A DNA stretch of 37,819 nucleotides from positions 1 to 37,819 of the forward strand of contig JANQRL010000027.1 of assembly GCA_028284605.1 (NCBI GenBank). Direction: 5' to 3'. Under the pieces are notes generated by a model, which ran no database searches, was not told the DNA's origin, and saw only the letters and a list, made by a program, of their open reading frames with translations. Of the stretch, positions 27,126-35,127 are shown piece after piece (the stretch's first letter is position 1; each line of letters starts with the position of its first letter). Made by a program: the position numbers and the translations under genes. The DNA comes from Paracoccaceae bacterium. GTDB taxonomy: Bacteria; Pseudomonadota; Alphaproteobacteria; Rhodobacterales; Rhodobacteraceae.

Positions 27126-27464
27126 TTACTTGATCTCGAGCTGCTTGGGCGATTTGCCCGCCGCAATCGCGGCCTTGTACCATTCCGGCTGACGTCCCTT
27201 CCCGGTCCAGGTCTTCGAGGGATTGGCCGGATCGGCGTATTTCGCGACACCGACATTGGCCGGCTTCCGTTTGGCCGGTTTGGCGCTCTTTGCCGCCACG
27301 CCACCGCTGAGTTCCGCCAGCGAGAAGCCATGCGCCTTGGCCGCCTTTTCCGCCGCCGCGTGGGCCTTCTTCCGATCCTCGGATCTGAGCTTCTCGAGTT
27401 GACGATCGATCCGGCCACGGAGCGTTTCCAGCTCCTTCCGGCTCATCTTCTTTACGTCTGCCAT
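27126..27464 (-). CDS. H-NS family nucleoid-associated protein (HvrA/Spb-like)
   Basis: A 112-aa DNA-binding protein. The N-terminal half is a coiled coil for oligomerisation ('SRKELETLRGRIDRQLEKLRSE' region). A Lys/Ala-rich linker follows. The C-terminal domain, 'KYADPANPSKTWTGKGRQPEWY', carries the H-NS signature with the AT-hook-like 'GKGRQPEW'. In Rhodobacter the homologues HvrA and Spb modulate photosynthesis and other genes. ATG 27464 has AGGGA upstream and begins MADVKKMSRKEL; the frame is open further upstream. It follows ecm in the same direction with a 159-base gap, so it probably has its own promoter. Confidence 0.92.
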   Translation of the reverse strand: MADVKKMSRKELETLRGRIDRQLEKLRSEDRKKAHAAAEKAAKAHGFSLAELSGGVAAKSAKPAKRKPANVGVAKYADPANPSKTWTGKGRQPEWYKAAIAAGKSPKQLEIK

Positions 27465-27585
27465 AAATTGGGTCCCTATTCGTGGTAGCGCCGAATAAGC
27501 GCCCTGACTCTCCAAACTGCAAGCCTGTATGCAGAGATTTTCGCACAAGATGCCATAAGTTGCCGGATTCCGACATCCTGCGGGA

Positions 27586-27603
27586 GATTCCCCGGGGGAA
27601 ATC
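27586..27603 (-). terminator. Possible ecm 3' hairpin
   Basis: A near-perfect inverted repeat, GATTCCCCGGGGGAAATC read with one extra base in an arm, lies about 20 bases after the ecm stop. It would form a G+C-rich stem on the minus-strand transcript. No U run follows, so it is a weak terminator candidate or a 3'-end-stabilising stem. Confidence 0.3.
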
Positions 27604-27623
27604 GTCAGCCTGCGGGTGACACC

Positions 27624-29597
27624 CTACTCCGCAGCAACGGCGTCCGGATCGGCAAGGGTGACGATATCGGTCATGATCCGATTGAGCTCGAAATCCTTGG
27701 GCGTATAGACCCGCGCCACACCCATTGCGCGGAGCCGCTCGGCATCGTCGTCGGGAATAATTCCGCCGACCAGAACCGGGATATGGCCCAGCCCCTCGGC
27801 CCGCAATTGCCCCATCAGCTTCTCGACCAGCGGCATGTGGCTGCCCGAGAGAATCGAAAGCCCGATCACATGGGGGTCCTCGCGCCGCGCCGCCGCGACG
27901 ATCTCGTCCGGGGTCAGGCGGATGCCCTCATAGTCGATCTCCATGCCGCAATCGCGGGCCCGGAACACGATCTGTTCGGCGCCGTTGGAATGGCCGTCGA
28001 GCCCGGGCTTGCCCATCATGAATTTCAACCGGCGGCCGAGGCGGGTGGAGACATGGTCCACCGCCTCGCGGATATCGTCGAGCCCTTCGGTCTTGTTCGA
28101 CGGGCTGCGGGAGACGCCGGTGGGCCCGCGATACTGGCCGAAGGCGGCGCGCATGGTCTCGGCCCATTCGCCGGTGGTGACGCCGGCCTTCGCGGCGGCA
28201 ATCGAGGGCGGCATGATGTTTGCCCCCTCCGCCGCCGCCTGCCTGAGATCGGCCAGCGCCGCCTTCACCGCCGCCGCGTCGCGCCCCGAGCGCCAGGTGT
28301 CGAGCCGCGCGATCTGATCGGCCTCGACCGCGGGGTCGACCACCATGATGCCGCCGTCCTCATCCACGAGCGGCGAGGGCTCTCCGGCCGTGAACTTGTT
28401 GACGCCGACGACCACGGTGTCACCGGTCTCGATCCCGTTCACCCGGTCGGCATTGGCCTCCACCAGCCGCGACTTCATGTGGTCGATGGCCTCGACCGCA
28501 CCGCCCATGGCGGTGATCGCCTCCAGCTCGGACCGTGCGATGTCCTTCAACTCCTCGACCTTGGCCTCGACCACCGGATTGCCGTCGAAGAGGTCGTCGT
28601 AGTCCAGAAGATCGGTCTCGAAGGCCACGATCTGCTGCATCCGGAGCGACCATTGCTGGTCCCAGGGCCGGGGCAGGCCGAGCGCCTCGTTCCAGGCCGG
28701 CAATTGCACGGCGCGGGCCCGGGCGTTCTTCGACAGCGTCACCGCGAGCATCTCGAGGAGAATACGGTAGACGTTGTTCTCCGGCTGTTGCTCGGTCAGG
28801 CCGAGGGAATTGACCTGCACCCCATAGCGGAAGCGGCGGAATTTCGGGTCCTCCACGCCGTAGCGCTCGCGGCAAATCTCGTCCCAAAGCTCGGTAAAGG
28901 CGCGCATCTTGCACATCTCGGCGATGAACTTGATGCCGGCATTCACGAAGAAGCTGATCCGACCGACCAAGACCGGGAAATCCTGCTCCGGCACCTTGCC
29001 CTTCAAATCGTCGAGCACCGCGACGGCGGTGGCGAGCGCGAAGGCCAATTCCTGCTCCGGCGTCGCCCCGGCCTCTTGCAAATGATAGGAACACACATTC
29101 ATCGGGTTCCATTTCGGCACGTGGCGGTAGCAATAGGCGGCCACGTCGGTGATCAGACGCATCGACGGTTTCGGCGGGCAGATATAGGTGCCGCGGCTGA
29201 GATATTCCTTGATCAGATCGTTTTGCACCGTGCCCTGGAGTTTCGAGACATCCGCCCCCTGCTCCTCGGCCACGGCGATATAGAGCGCGAGGAGCCAGGG
29301 CGCGGTGGCGTTGATCGTCATCGAGGTGTTCATCTCTTCGAGCGGGATCGCATCGAAGAGCGCGCGCATATCGCCGAGATGGCAGACCGGCACGCCCACC
29401 TTGCCGACCTCGCCCCGCGCCAGTTCGTGGTCGCTGTCATAGCCGGTCTGGGTGGGCAGATCGAAGGCCACCGAGAGCCCGGTCTGCCCCTTTGCCAGGT
29501 TCGACCGGTAGAGCGCGTTCGAGGCCTTGGCGGTGGAATGCCCGGCATAGGTGCGGAAGAGCCAGGGGCGATCCTTCGGACGGGGGGTCTCGGCCAT
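27624..29597 (-). CDS. ecm: Ethylmalonyl-CoA mutase
   Basis: A 657-aa coenzyme-B12-dependent mutase that converts (2R)-ethylmalonyl-CoA to methylsuccinyl-CoA in the ethylmalonyl-CoA pathway. The N-terminal TIM-barrel part has 'RPWLFRTYAGHSTAKASN', 'GLSVAFDLPTQTGYDSDH' and 'EEMNTSMTINATA'. The C-terminal cobalamin domain has the DxHxxG motif in 'MGKPGLDGHSNGAEQIV' at about residue 530, then 'GLSILSGSHMPLVEKLM' and 'VLVGGIIPDDD'. Length and single-chain structure fit Ecm (formerly MeaA) rather than two-subunit methylmalonyl-CoA mutase, and ccr nearby supports this. ATG 29597 has GGAAGG upstream and matches the family start. No cobalamin riboswitch was recognised upstream. Confidence 0.93.
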   Translation of the reverse strand: MAETPRPKDRPWLFRTYAGHSTAKASNALYRSNLAKGQTGLSVAFDLPTQTGYDSDHELARGEVGKVGVPVCHLGDMRALFDAIPLEEMNTSMTINATAPWLLALYIAVAEEQGADVSKLQGTVQNDLIKEYLSRGTYICPPKPSMRLITDVAAYCYRHVPKWNPMNVCSYHLQEAGATPEQELAFALATAVAVLDDLKGKVPEQDFPVLVGRISFFVNAGIKFIAEMCKMRAFTELWDEICRERYGVEDPKFRRFRYGVQVNSLGLTEQQPENNVYRILLEMLAVTLSKNARARAVQLPAWNEALGLPRPWDQQWSLRMQQIVAFETDLLDYDDLFDGNPVVEAKVEELKDIARSELEAITAMGGAVEAIDHMKSRLVEANADRVNGIETGDTVVVGVNKFTAGEPSPLVDEDGGIMVVDPAVEADQIARLDTWRSGRDAAAVKAALADLRQAAAEGANIMPPSIAAAKAGVTTGEWAETMRAAFGQYRGPTGVSRSPSNKTEGLDDIREAVDHVSTRLGRRLKFMMGKPGLDGHSNGAEQIVFRARDCGMEIDYEGIRLTPDEIVAAARREDPHVIGLSILSGSHMPLVEKLMGQLRAEGLGHIPVLVGGIIPDDDAERLRAMGVARVYTPKDFELNRIMTDIVTLADPDAVAAE

Positions 29598-29747
29598 GGG
29601 CTTGCCTTCCGCAATCGGGTAAGATTGTTGCACGATGGGGTGAGTAGCGGACATTTTATGCCGGAGTCAATTCGCCGCGCTGCGGCATGACATCTCTCTG
29701 TCGCGGTTCTCGGGGAGGATCGCGTCGGATTTCCAAAGGAGCCCGCT

Positions 29748-30887
29748 ATGAGACTACCTATTCTTGTGCTTGCCGCCCTCATCCCGGGGTTCGCCGCCGC
29801 CGAAGACCTTCGCATCGCCGCCTTCAACGCCTCGATGTACCGCGACGCCGAGGGCGCGCTGGGCGAGGCCATTGCGGCGGGCGATCCGCAGATCGGGAAT
29901 GTCGCGCGGATCATCCGGGCGGTGGACCCGGACGTGCTCCTGATCAACGAGTTCGACTATGGGCCGGGCAATGCGGCGGCTTTTGTCGCCGCCTTCCTCG
30001 CAGATGCCGGCTACGACCACGTCTTCGAGGCGCCGTCAAATACCGGCGCCGCGTCGGGCATCGACCTGAATGGCGACGGCCAGATCGGGTCCGAGAGCTT
30101 CGCCTACGCCAATGACGCCTTCGGCTTCGGCATGTTTCCGGGTCAGTACGGCATGGCGGTGATCTCGAAACTGCCTCTCGCGGAGGACGAGATCCGCACC
30201 TTCCAGACCTTCCGCTGGGTCGATATGCCCGATGCGCGGCTGCCGGTGAACCCGGATGGCAGGTCCTACTACTCCAAGGCGGCTCTGGAGGTCTTCCGGC
30301 TGTCCTCAAAGAGCCATTGGGATGTGCCGGTGATTGTGGGCGATGCCCGCCTGCATCTGCTCGCGAGCCACCCGACGCCGCCGATCTTCGACGACGAGGA
30401 AGACCGCAACGGGCTCCGCAATGCCGATGAGATCAGGTTCTGGGCGGATTACGTCTCGGGCGCCGACTATTTCTACGACGATGCGGGCGAGACCGGCGGC
30501 CTGCCAGAAGGCTCCCATTTCGTGATCGCCGGGGACCTGAATTCCGATCCGTTCGACGGCAGCAGCCTGCCCGGCGCGGCGCAGCAGCTCACCGAGCACC
30601 CCCTCGTCAATACCTCGATCACCCCGGGCAGCGACGGGGCGGTCGCGGCGGCGGCGGCGCAGGGCGGCAACAACGCGGGCCAGAGCGGCGATCCGCGCTT
30701 CGACACAGCCGATTTCAGGGACGAGGGCGACAACCCCGGCAACCTTCGCGTCGACTACGTGCTGCCCTCCGCCACGCTCGACCTCACCGATGCCGGCGTC
30801 TTCTGGCCCGCGGAGGGGGAAGAGGGTGCCGAGTGGCTCTCCGCCTCCGATCATCGGCTGGTCTGGATCGATGTGACTTTGCCCTGA
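29748..30887 (+). CDS. Secreted endonuclease/exonuclease/phosphatase-fold protein
   Basis: A 379-aa protein with a signal peptide (MRLPILVLAALIPGFAAA, cleavage before ED). The EEP fold motifs appear in order: 'DLRIAAFNASMYRD', 'DPDVLLINEFDYG' (metal Glu), 'LHLLASHPTPPIF', 'FVIAGDLNSDPFDGSSL' (Asp-Leu-Asn), 'RVDYVLPSA' and the catalytic His in 'SASDHRLVWIDV'. The substrate could be nucleic acid, a phosphodiester or a lipid headgroup; outside the cytoplasm, nutrient phosphate release is plausible. AAAGGAG precedes the ATG. It is divergent from ecm with 150 bases between, and a compound palindrome element follows its stop by 6 bases. Confidence 0.87.
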   Translation: MRLPILVLAALIPGFAAAEDLRIAAFNASMYRDAEGALGEAIAAGDPQIGNVARIIRAVDPDVLLINEFDYGPGNAAAFVAAFLADAGYDHVFEAPSNTGAASGIDLNGDGQIGSESFAYANDAFGFGMFPGQYGMAVISKLPLAEDEIRTFQTFRWVDMPDARLPVNPDGRSYYSKAALEVFRLSSKSHWDVPVIVGDARLHLLASHPTPPIFDDEEDRNGLRNADEIRFWADYVSGADYFYDDAGETGGLPEGSHFVIAGDLNSDPFDGSSLPGAAQQLTEHPLVNTSITPGSDGAVAAAAAQGGNNAGQSGDPRFDTADFRDEGDNPGNLRVDYVLPSATLDLTDAGVFWPAEGEEGAEWLSASDHRLVWIDVTLP

Positions 30888-30893
30888 GGCGGG

Positions 30894-31042
30894 CAAAACT
30901 CTTCGAAGAGTTTTGCCAGACCCTTCGAAGGGTCTGGGCCCGCCCGGGAATGCGCGGTGCGGCATGACGGCGCCCATCGGCTCAGCGGATCGCGGGGCCG
31001 AAACTCTTCGAAGAGTTTCGTCAGACCCTTCGAAGGGTCTGA
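30894..31042. repeat. Compound double-palindrome element, copy 2 (inverted)
   Basis: Four perfect 22-bp palindromes: 30894-30915 (half CAAAACTCTTC), 30916-30937 (half CCAGACCCTTC), 30999-31020 (half CGAAACTCTTC) and 31021-31042 (half TCAGACCCTTC). They are the same four units as at 9175-9319 in exactly reversed order, with a 61-base spacer of different sequence. The element begins 6 bases after the stop of the secreted EEP gene and ends 66 bases before the acyltransferase. Confidence 0.9.
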
Positions 31043-31108
31043 TCCGCCCGGTGGCCATCGGCCCCCCGCCATTGCCCGCCTGACGCGGAACTGGCAGGGT
31101 CGCGCCCC

Positions 31109-32509
31109 ATGACGCAGACCGTCCCGGTGCCGCTCTGGCTCCTGATCCTGATCGTGCTCTTCGCGGCGGTGACCTTCGCGTCGCACTTTCTCTTTCCCTC
31201 GGTCCGCTGGTTCTTCCGCAAGCGCGCCGAGCGGGTCATCGCGCGGCTGAACGAACGCCTGGCCCGGCCCATTGAGCCGTTCAAGCTCGCCCACCGCTAC
31301 GACATGATCCAGCGGCTGATCTACGACCCTGAAATCACCCACGCCGTGGTCGCCCATGCCAAGGCCGAGGGCATCCCCGAAAACGTCGCCTTCGAGACCG
31401 CCCGCCGCTACGCCCGCGAGATCGTCCCCGGCTTCAGCGCCACCGCCTATTTCACCATCGGCACGCGGATCGCGCGGTGGCTCTCGAAGACGCTCTACGA
31501 CGTCCGGGTCGGGCGCTACGATGCCGAGCGGCTTGCGGCCATTGACCCCGAGGCGGCGGTGGTCTTCGTGATGAACCACCGCTCGAACATGGATTATGTG
31601 CTCGTCACCTATCTGGTCAGCCGCGCCTCGGCGCTCTCCTATGCGGTGGGCGAATGGGCTCGGATCTGGCCGCTCTCGGCCATGGTGCGAATGATGGGGG
31701 CCTATTTCATCCGCCGCCACTCCCGCGGGTTGCTCTACCGCCGGGTGCTGGCGCGTTATGTGCAGATGTCGATTGAGGGCGGCGTGACCCAGGCGCTTTT
31801 TCCCGAAGGCGGGCTCAGCCTCGACGGGCGGCTGGCGGAGCCGAAGATGGGGCTTCTCAATTACATCGTCACCGACCACGATCCCGAGGGCCGCAACGTC
31901 ATCTTCGTGCCCGTCGCGCTGAATTACGACCGGGTGCTGGAGGATGGGATTCTGGTGGCTGCCGATGCGGCCGGGGAACGGCGGTTCCGCACCCGGCTGG
32001 GCAAGCTCGGCGTCGCCTTCCTCGGCCATGTCGGTTCACGGCTCATCGGCCGGTTCAAGGGGTTCGGCCAGGCGATGGTGAGCTTCGGCACCCCGCTCAG
32101 CCTCGCCGATTTCGTCGCCGCCCATCGTGGGGAGCCGACGGAGTCTCTGGCCATCGAACTGATGGCGCGGATCGCGGAGTGCATCCCGGTTCTCCCGGTC
32201 CCGCTCGTCGCGAGGGCTGTATTGCGCGGTGCCCGGGGTGACGAGATCGCCAGTGCTATCGCCGCCGATCTGGCCCTCCTCGATCCGGCGCGTGGCCTGC
32301 TGCCGTCGGGGGAGGGCGCGGACCACCTCGCCGCGGCCGGGATCGCCAATCTGACCAAGCGCAAGCTCCTCACCCCGGACGGCACCCCGTCCACGGACGC
32401 CGAACCGGTGCTCACCTTCTACGCCGCCTCCATCGCCCATCACTTCCTGCCGGAGCCCGCCGAACGCGCCCCGGCGCTGGCCCGGACGCGCGAATTGGCC
32501 GAGCAATAA
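31109..32509 (+). CDS. Glycerol-3-phosphate acyltransferase-like protein (PlsB/PlsC superfamily)
   Basis: A 466-aa membrane-associated acyltransferase. An N-terminal hydrophobic helix ('LWLLILIVLFAAVTFASHFLF') is followed by the acyltransferase block I 'FVMNHRSNMDYVL' (HxxxxD, His at about residue 157), 'RMMGAYFIRRHS' and block III 'ALFPEGGLSLDGRL' at about 231. The long C-terminal region resembles PlsB-type enzymes more than short PlsC. It probably acylates glycerol-3-phosphate in phospholipid synthesis, but the acceptor is not proven. It is shorter than E. coli PlsB. It lies directly before ccr in the same direction. Confidence 0.82.
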   Translation: MTQTVPVPLWLLILIVLFAAVTFASHFLFPSVRWFFRKRAERVIARLNERLARPIEPFKLAHRYDMIQRLIYDPEITHAVVAHAKAEGIPENVAFETARRYAREIVPGFSATAYFTIGTRIARWLSKTLYDVRVGRYDAERLAAIDPEAAVVFVMNHRSNMDYVLVTYLVSRASALSYAVGEWARIWPLSAMVRMMGAYFIRRHSRGLLYRRVLARYVQMSIEGGVTQALFPEGGLSLDGRLAEPKMGLLNYIVTDHDPEGRNVIFVPVALNYDRVLEDGILVAADAAGERRFRTRLGKLGVAFLGHVGSRLIGRFKGFGQAMVSFGTPLSLADFVAAHRGEPTESLAIELMARIAECIPVLPVPLVARAVLRGARGDEIASAIAADLALLDPARGLLPSGEGADHLAAAGIANLTKRKLLTPDGTPSTDAEPVLTFYAASIAHHFLPEPAERAPALARTRELAEQ

Positions 32510-32576
32510 AGTTTCAAGATCACCCCCGCAGGGGTTGCTATGTTGCGGGCCGGTGACTAGGGAAGGGCATCCGGAA

Positions 32577-32595
32577 GATTCTGCGCCGCAGAATC
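32577..32595. repeat. Perfect palindrome in the ccr leader
   Basis: GATTCTGCG-C-CGCAGAATC is a 9-bp-arm perfect inverted repeat 35 bases upstream of the ccr ATG. In RNA it would form a tight stem just before the Shine-Dalgarno region, although the one-base centre forces opening of the inner pairs. It may be a regulator site, a stem in the ccr mRNA or a small dispersed repeat. Confidence 0.6.
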
Positions 32596-32630
32596 CCGGG
32601 AGACCGAGCACGGACAGGACGGAGACCCCC

Positions 32631-33920
32631 ATGGCCCTCGACGACAACGCCACGGCGGCCGCGTATGACGCGCCGAAAAAGGACCTCTACGCGATGGGCG
32701 AGATGCCCCCGCTCGGCCATGTCCCGGCCCAGATGCATGCCTGGGTCCTGCGCCGCGAACGCCACGGCCAGCCTGACAAGGCGCTCCAGCTCGAAGTGAT
32801 CGACACGCCGGCCATCGATAGCCACGAAGTCCTCGTGCTCGTGATGGCCGCGGGCGTGAATTACAACGGCTGCTGGGCCTGCCTGGGCGAGCCGGTCTCG
32901 GTCTTCGACCAGCACAAACAGCCCTACGCGGTGATCGGCTCCGACGCCGCGGGGATCGTCTGGGCGGTGGGTGACAAGGTGCGGACCTGGAAGGTCGGCG
33001 ACGAGGTCGTCATCCACTGCAACCAGGACGACGGCGATGACGAGGAATGCAATGGCGGCGATCCGATGCTGTCGCCCACCCAGCGCATCTGGGGCTACGA
33101 GAGCGCCGACGGCTCCTTCGCCCAGTTCACCCGGGTCCAGGCCCAGCAGCTCATGCCGCGCCCGCAGCATCTGACCTGGGAGGAGAGCGCCTGCTACGTG
33201 CTGACGCTGGCCACCGCCTACCGGATGATCTTCGGCCACGAGCCCCATGACCTGAAGCCCGGTCAGAACGTCCTGGTCTGGGGCGCGGCGGGCGGGCTCG
33301 GCTCCTTCGCGATCCAGCTCATCAACACCGCCGGCGCGAATGCCATAGGCGTGATCTCCGACGAGGACAAACGGCAATTCGTCCTCGATCTCGGCGCCAA
33401 GGGCGTCATCAACCGCAAGGATTTCAACTGCTGGGGTCAGCTCCCCAAGGTCAACACCCCGGAATATGCCGAATGGTTCGCCGAGACCCGCAAGTTCGGC
33501 AAAGCGATCTGGGAGATCACCGGCAAGGGCGTGAATGTGGACATGGTCTTCGAGCACCCCGCCGAGGCCACTTTCCCGGTCTCCACCTTCGTGGTGAAGC
33601 GTGGCGGCATGGTGGTGATCTGCGCCGGCACCAGCGGGTTCAACTGCACCTTCGACGTGCGCCACATGTGGTCGCACCAAAAGCGGCTCCAGGGCAGCCA
33701 TTTCGCCCATCTCAAACAGGCCGCCGCCGCCAACCGGCTGATGCTGGAACGCCGGCTCGACCCCTGCATGTCCGAGGTCTTCCCCTGGGCCGACATCCCG
33801 CAGGCGCATATGAAGATGCTGGCCAACGAGCATAAGCCCGGCAACATGGCGGTGCTGGTCCAGGCGCAGAAGACCGGGATGAAGACCTTCGACGAGGTGA
33901 TCGCCGAATCGAAGGCGTAA
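32631..33920 (+). CDS. ccr: Crotonyl-CoA carboxylase/reductase
   Basis: A 429-aa medium-chain dehydrogenase/reductase that reductively carboxylates crotonyl-CoA to (2S)-ethylmalonyl-CoA with NADPH and CO2, the key step of the ethylmalonyl-CoA pathway. The N-terminal part has 'YAMGEMPPLGHVPAQMHAWV' and the CO2-pocket Asn in 'AGVNYNGCWACLGEP' (about 80). The NADPH Rossmann motif is 'VLVWGAAGGLGSFAIQL'. The pocket histidine fits 'RLQGSHFAHLKQA' at about residue 356. ATG 32631 matches the family start; the frame is open upstream. With ecm on the other strand 3 kb away it makes this a core pathway locus. Confidence 0.96.
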   Translation: MALDDNATAAAYDAPKKDLYAMGEMPPLGHVPAQMHAWVLRRERHGQPDKALQLEVIDTPAIDSHEVLVLVMAAGVNYNGCWACLGEPVSVFDQHKQPYAVIGSDAAGIVWAVGDKVRTWKVGDEVVIHCNQDDGDDEECNGGDPMLSPTQRIWGYESADGSFAQFTRVQAQQLMPRPQHLTWEESACYVLTLATAYRMIFGHEPHDLKPGQNVLVWGAAGGLGSFAIQLINTAGANAIGVISDEDKRQFVLDLGAKGVINRKDFNCWGQLPKVNTPEYAEWFAETRKFGKAIWEITGKGVNVDMVFEHPAEATFPVSTFVVKRGGMVVICAGTSGFNCTFDVRHMWSHQKRLQGSHFAHLKQAAAANRLMLERRLDPCMSEVFPWADIPQAHMKMLANEHKPGNMAVLVQAQKTGMKTFDEVIAESKA

Positions 33921-34029
33921 CCCGCGCGGTTTAGGCGCCCTTGTCGGCCGGTGCTGACAGGGGCCATCCCGGGGCTACCGTCAACCGGGCCGAACCCGCT
34001 CTAGCCATTTCAGCGGCTTGCCCGCGCCG

Positions 34030-34049
34030 CCCCCCGCTATTCTGGGGGG
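34030..34049. other. G/C-only hairpin between ccr and luxR
   Basis: CCCCCC (34030-34035), an 8-base loop and GGGGGG (34044-34049) form a stem in the 216-base gap between ccr and the luxR unit. No U run follows on the plus strand, so it is at best an imperfect ccr terminator. Apart from it and the TTAA site at 34099 I see nothing else in this gap. Confidence 0.3.
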
Positions 34050-34098
34050 GAAAGAATACGCAGGTGTCGGGCCTGTGGATGGAATGGTAGAATAAGCT

Positions 34099-34115
34099 GT
34101 TAATAGATCATTAAC
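34099..34115. promoter_or_regulatory. CtrA-type site (TTAA-N7-TTAAC) upstream of the luxR unit
   Basis: GTTAATAGATCATTAAC is a perfect palindrome with 6-bp arms, and it also reads TTAA-N7-TTAAC, the full consensus of the alphaproteobacterial response regulator CtrA. It lies 21 bases upstream of the small ORF that precedes luxR. A position so close to the start codon suggests either a site overlapping the promoter or one that blocks transcription. In roseobacters CtrA is known to be tied to quorum sensing, which supports the reading. An A+T-rich -10 region is the alternative. Confidence 0.6.
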
Positions 34116-34136
34116 CAATCGCCGAGAGAGTGGCCC

Positions 34137-34355
34137 ATGGGACATGACTGGATACTCGACGTCCTCGCGGATCTGAAGGCTTATGCGGACCAAAACGATC
34201 TGCCGGCGCTTGCCCGGCAGCTCGACGAGACCGCCCGTATCGCCTCCGCCGAGATCGCGTCGAGCCGGGACGGGACGCCGATAGCGGCGATATTGGATGA
34301 CGGCGCATCGCTTGGACGGATTTCTCGCGCGGCTGGAGGCGGCCGAGGGGCTTGA
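34137..34355 (+). CDS. Small protein overlapping the start of luxR
   Basis: A 72-aa soluble protein: 'GHDWILDVLADLKAYADQNDLPALARQLDETARIASAEIAS' region forms two likely helices, and the tail is Gly/Arg-rich. GAGAGAG precedes the ATG. Its last 59 bases overlap luxR in another frame, and luxR lacks a strong Shine-Dalgarno of its own, so luxR translation may be coupled to it. I recall similar short ORFs before luxR-luxI pairs in roseobacters, without known function. Confidence 0.65.
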   Translation: MGHDWILDVLADLKAYADQNDLPALARQLDETARIASAEIASSRDGTPIAAILDDGASLGRISRAAGGGRGA

Positions 34356-35079
34356 GGGCCTTCAGGGGCTGATCGAGGCCCTGCGCGACCATTACCGCGT
34401 CGACCACATGGTCTATCACTGGGTCAGCACCGACGGGCAGCAATACGGCTGCGGGACCTATTCGCGGGACTGGTGCATCCGCTACGTGGTCGCGGACTAT
34501 CTTCGCATCGATCCGGTCATCATCGGCTGTTTCCAACGCTTCCACCCGGTCGACTGGAAACGGCTCGACTGGTCGTCGAAGGCGGCCCGCACCTTTCGCG
34601 CCGACGCGATCGAACACGGGGTCGGCAATCAGGGTTTCTCGATTCCGGTGCGCGGCCCGAACGGGCAATTCGCGCTCTTCAGCGTCTCTCACACCACCGA
34701 TGACGCGAGCTGGGCAGAGTTCACCGGGGCGCACCAGCGCGACCTGATCCTGCTGGGGCATTTCTTCAATCAGAAGGGCCTGGAACTGGCCGGGGACCGG
34801 ACGCCGGAGCCGTCGAAGACGCTGTCGCCGCGGGAGACCGATGCGCTGACCTTCCTCGCCATGGGCTATGGCCGGGCTCAGGTGGCGGAGATGCTGGCGA
34901 TCTCCGAACACACGCTCCGCGCCTATATCGAGAGCGCCCGGTTCAAGCTCGGCGCGCTCAACACGACCCATGCCGTGGCCCGGGCCGTGGCCGAGGGGCA
35001 GATCGTCCTCGGCGGGGCGAGCCGGGCGGCCAAGGGCGACTGGCCCGGCCTGCGCGAGGCGGATGTCGCCGCCGAATAG
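34297..35079 (+). CDS. luxR: LuxR-family autoinducer-binding transcriptional regulator
   Basis: A 260-aa quorum-sensing regulator. The N-terminal Autoind_bind domain contains 'DHMVYHWVSTDGQQYGCGTYS' with 'DWCIRYVVADYLRIDPVI', which carries the Trp, Tyr, Asp and Pro residues that line the acyl-homoserine-lactone pocket. The C-terminal LuxR helix-turn-helix is 'LSPRETDALTFLAMG' to 'ISEHTLRAYIESARFKLGALN' (about 176-230). It lies 112 bases upstream of luxI, so a cognate pair is likely. ATG 34297 sits inside the preceding small ORF. No classical lux box was seen before luxI. The name luxR is generic. Confidence 0.92.
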   Translation: MTAHRLDGFLARLEAAEGLEGLQGLIEALRDHYRVDHMVYHWVSTDGQQYGCGTYSRDWCIRYVVADYLRIDPVIIGCFQRFHPVDWKRLDWSSKAARTFRADAIEHGVGNQGFSIPVRGPNGQFALFSVSHTTDDASWAEFTGAHQRDLILLGHFFNQKGLELAGDRTPEPSKTLSPRETDALTFLAMGYGRAQVAEMLAISEHTLRAYIESARFKLGALNTTHAVARAVAEGQIVLGGASRAAKGDWPGLREADVAAE

Positions 35080-35127
35080 CGGTTTAAGATTTCCGCAACC
35101 TTTCAGGGGCTTAGCGTTAGCGCGCCC

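Noticed and set aside
27465-27623. Promoter for the H-NS-like gene (TTGCAG with CTTATT)
   Set aside because: Only marginal -10 similarity. A promoter is expected here but I cannot place it.
27624-29597. Methylmalonyl-CoA mutase as product
   Set aside because: The single-chain length of about 657 aa and the closeness of ccr fit ethylmalonyl-CoA mutase. The methylmalonyl enzyme is longer or has two subunits.
32513-32555. sigma70-like promoter for ccr (TTTCAA, 18 bases, TGCTAT)
   Set aside because: The -10 matches the consensus poorly and the region is G+C-rich. Not enough to report as a promoter.
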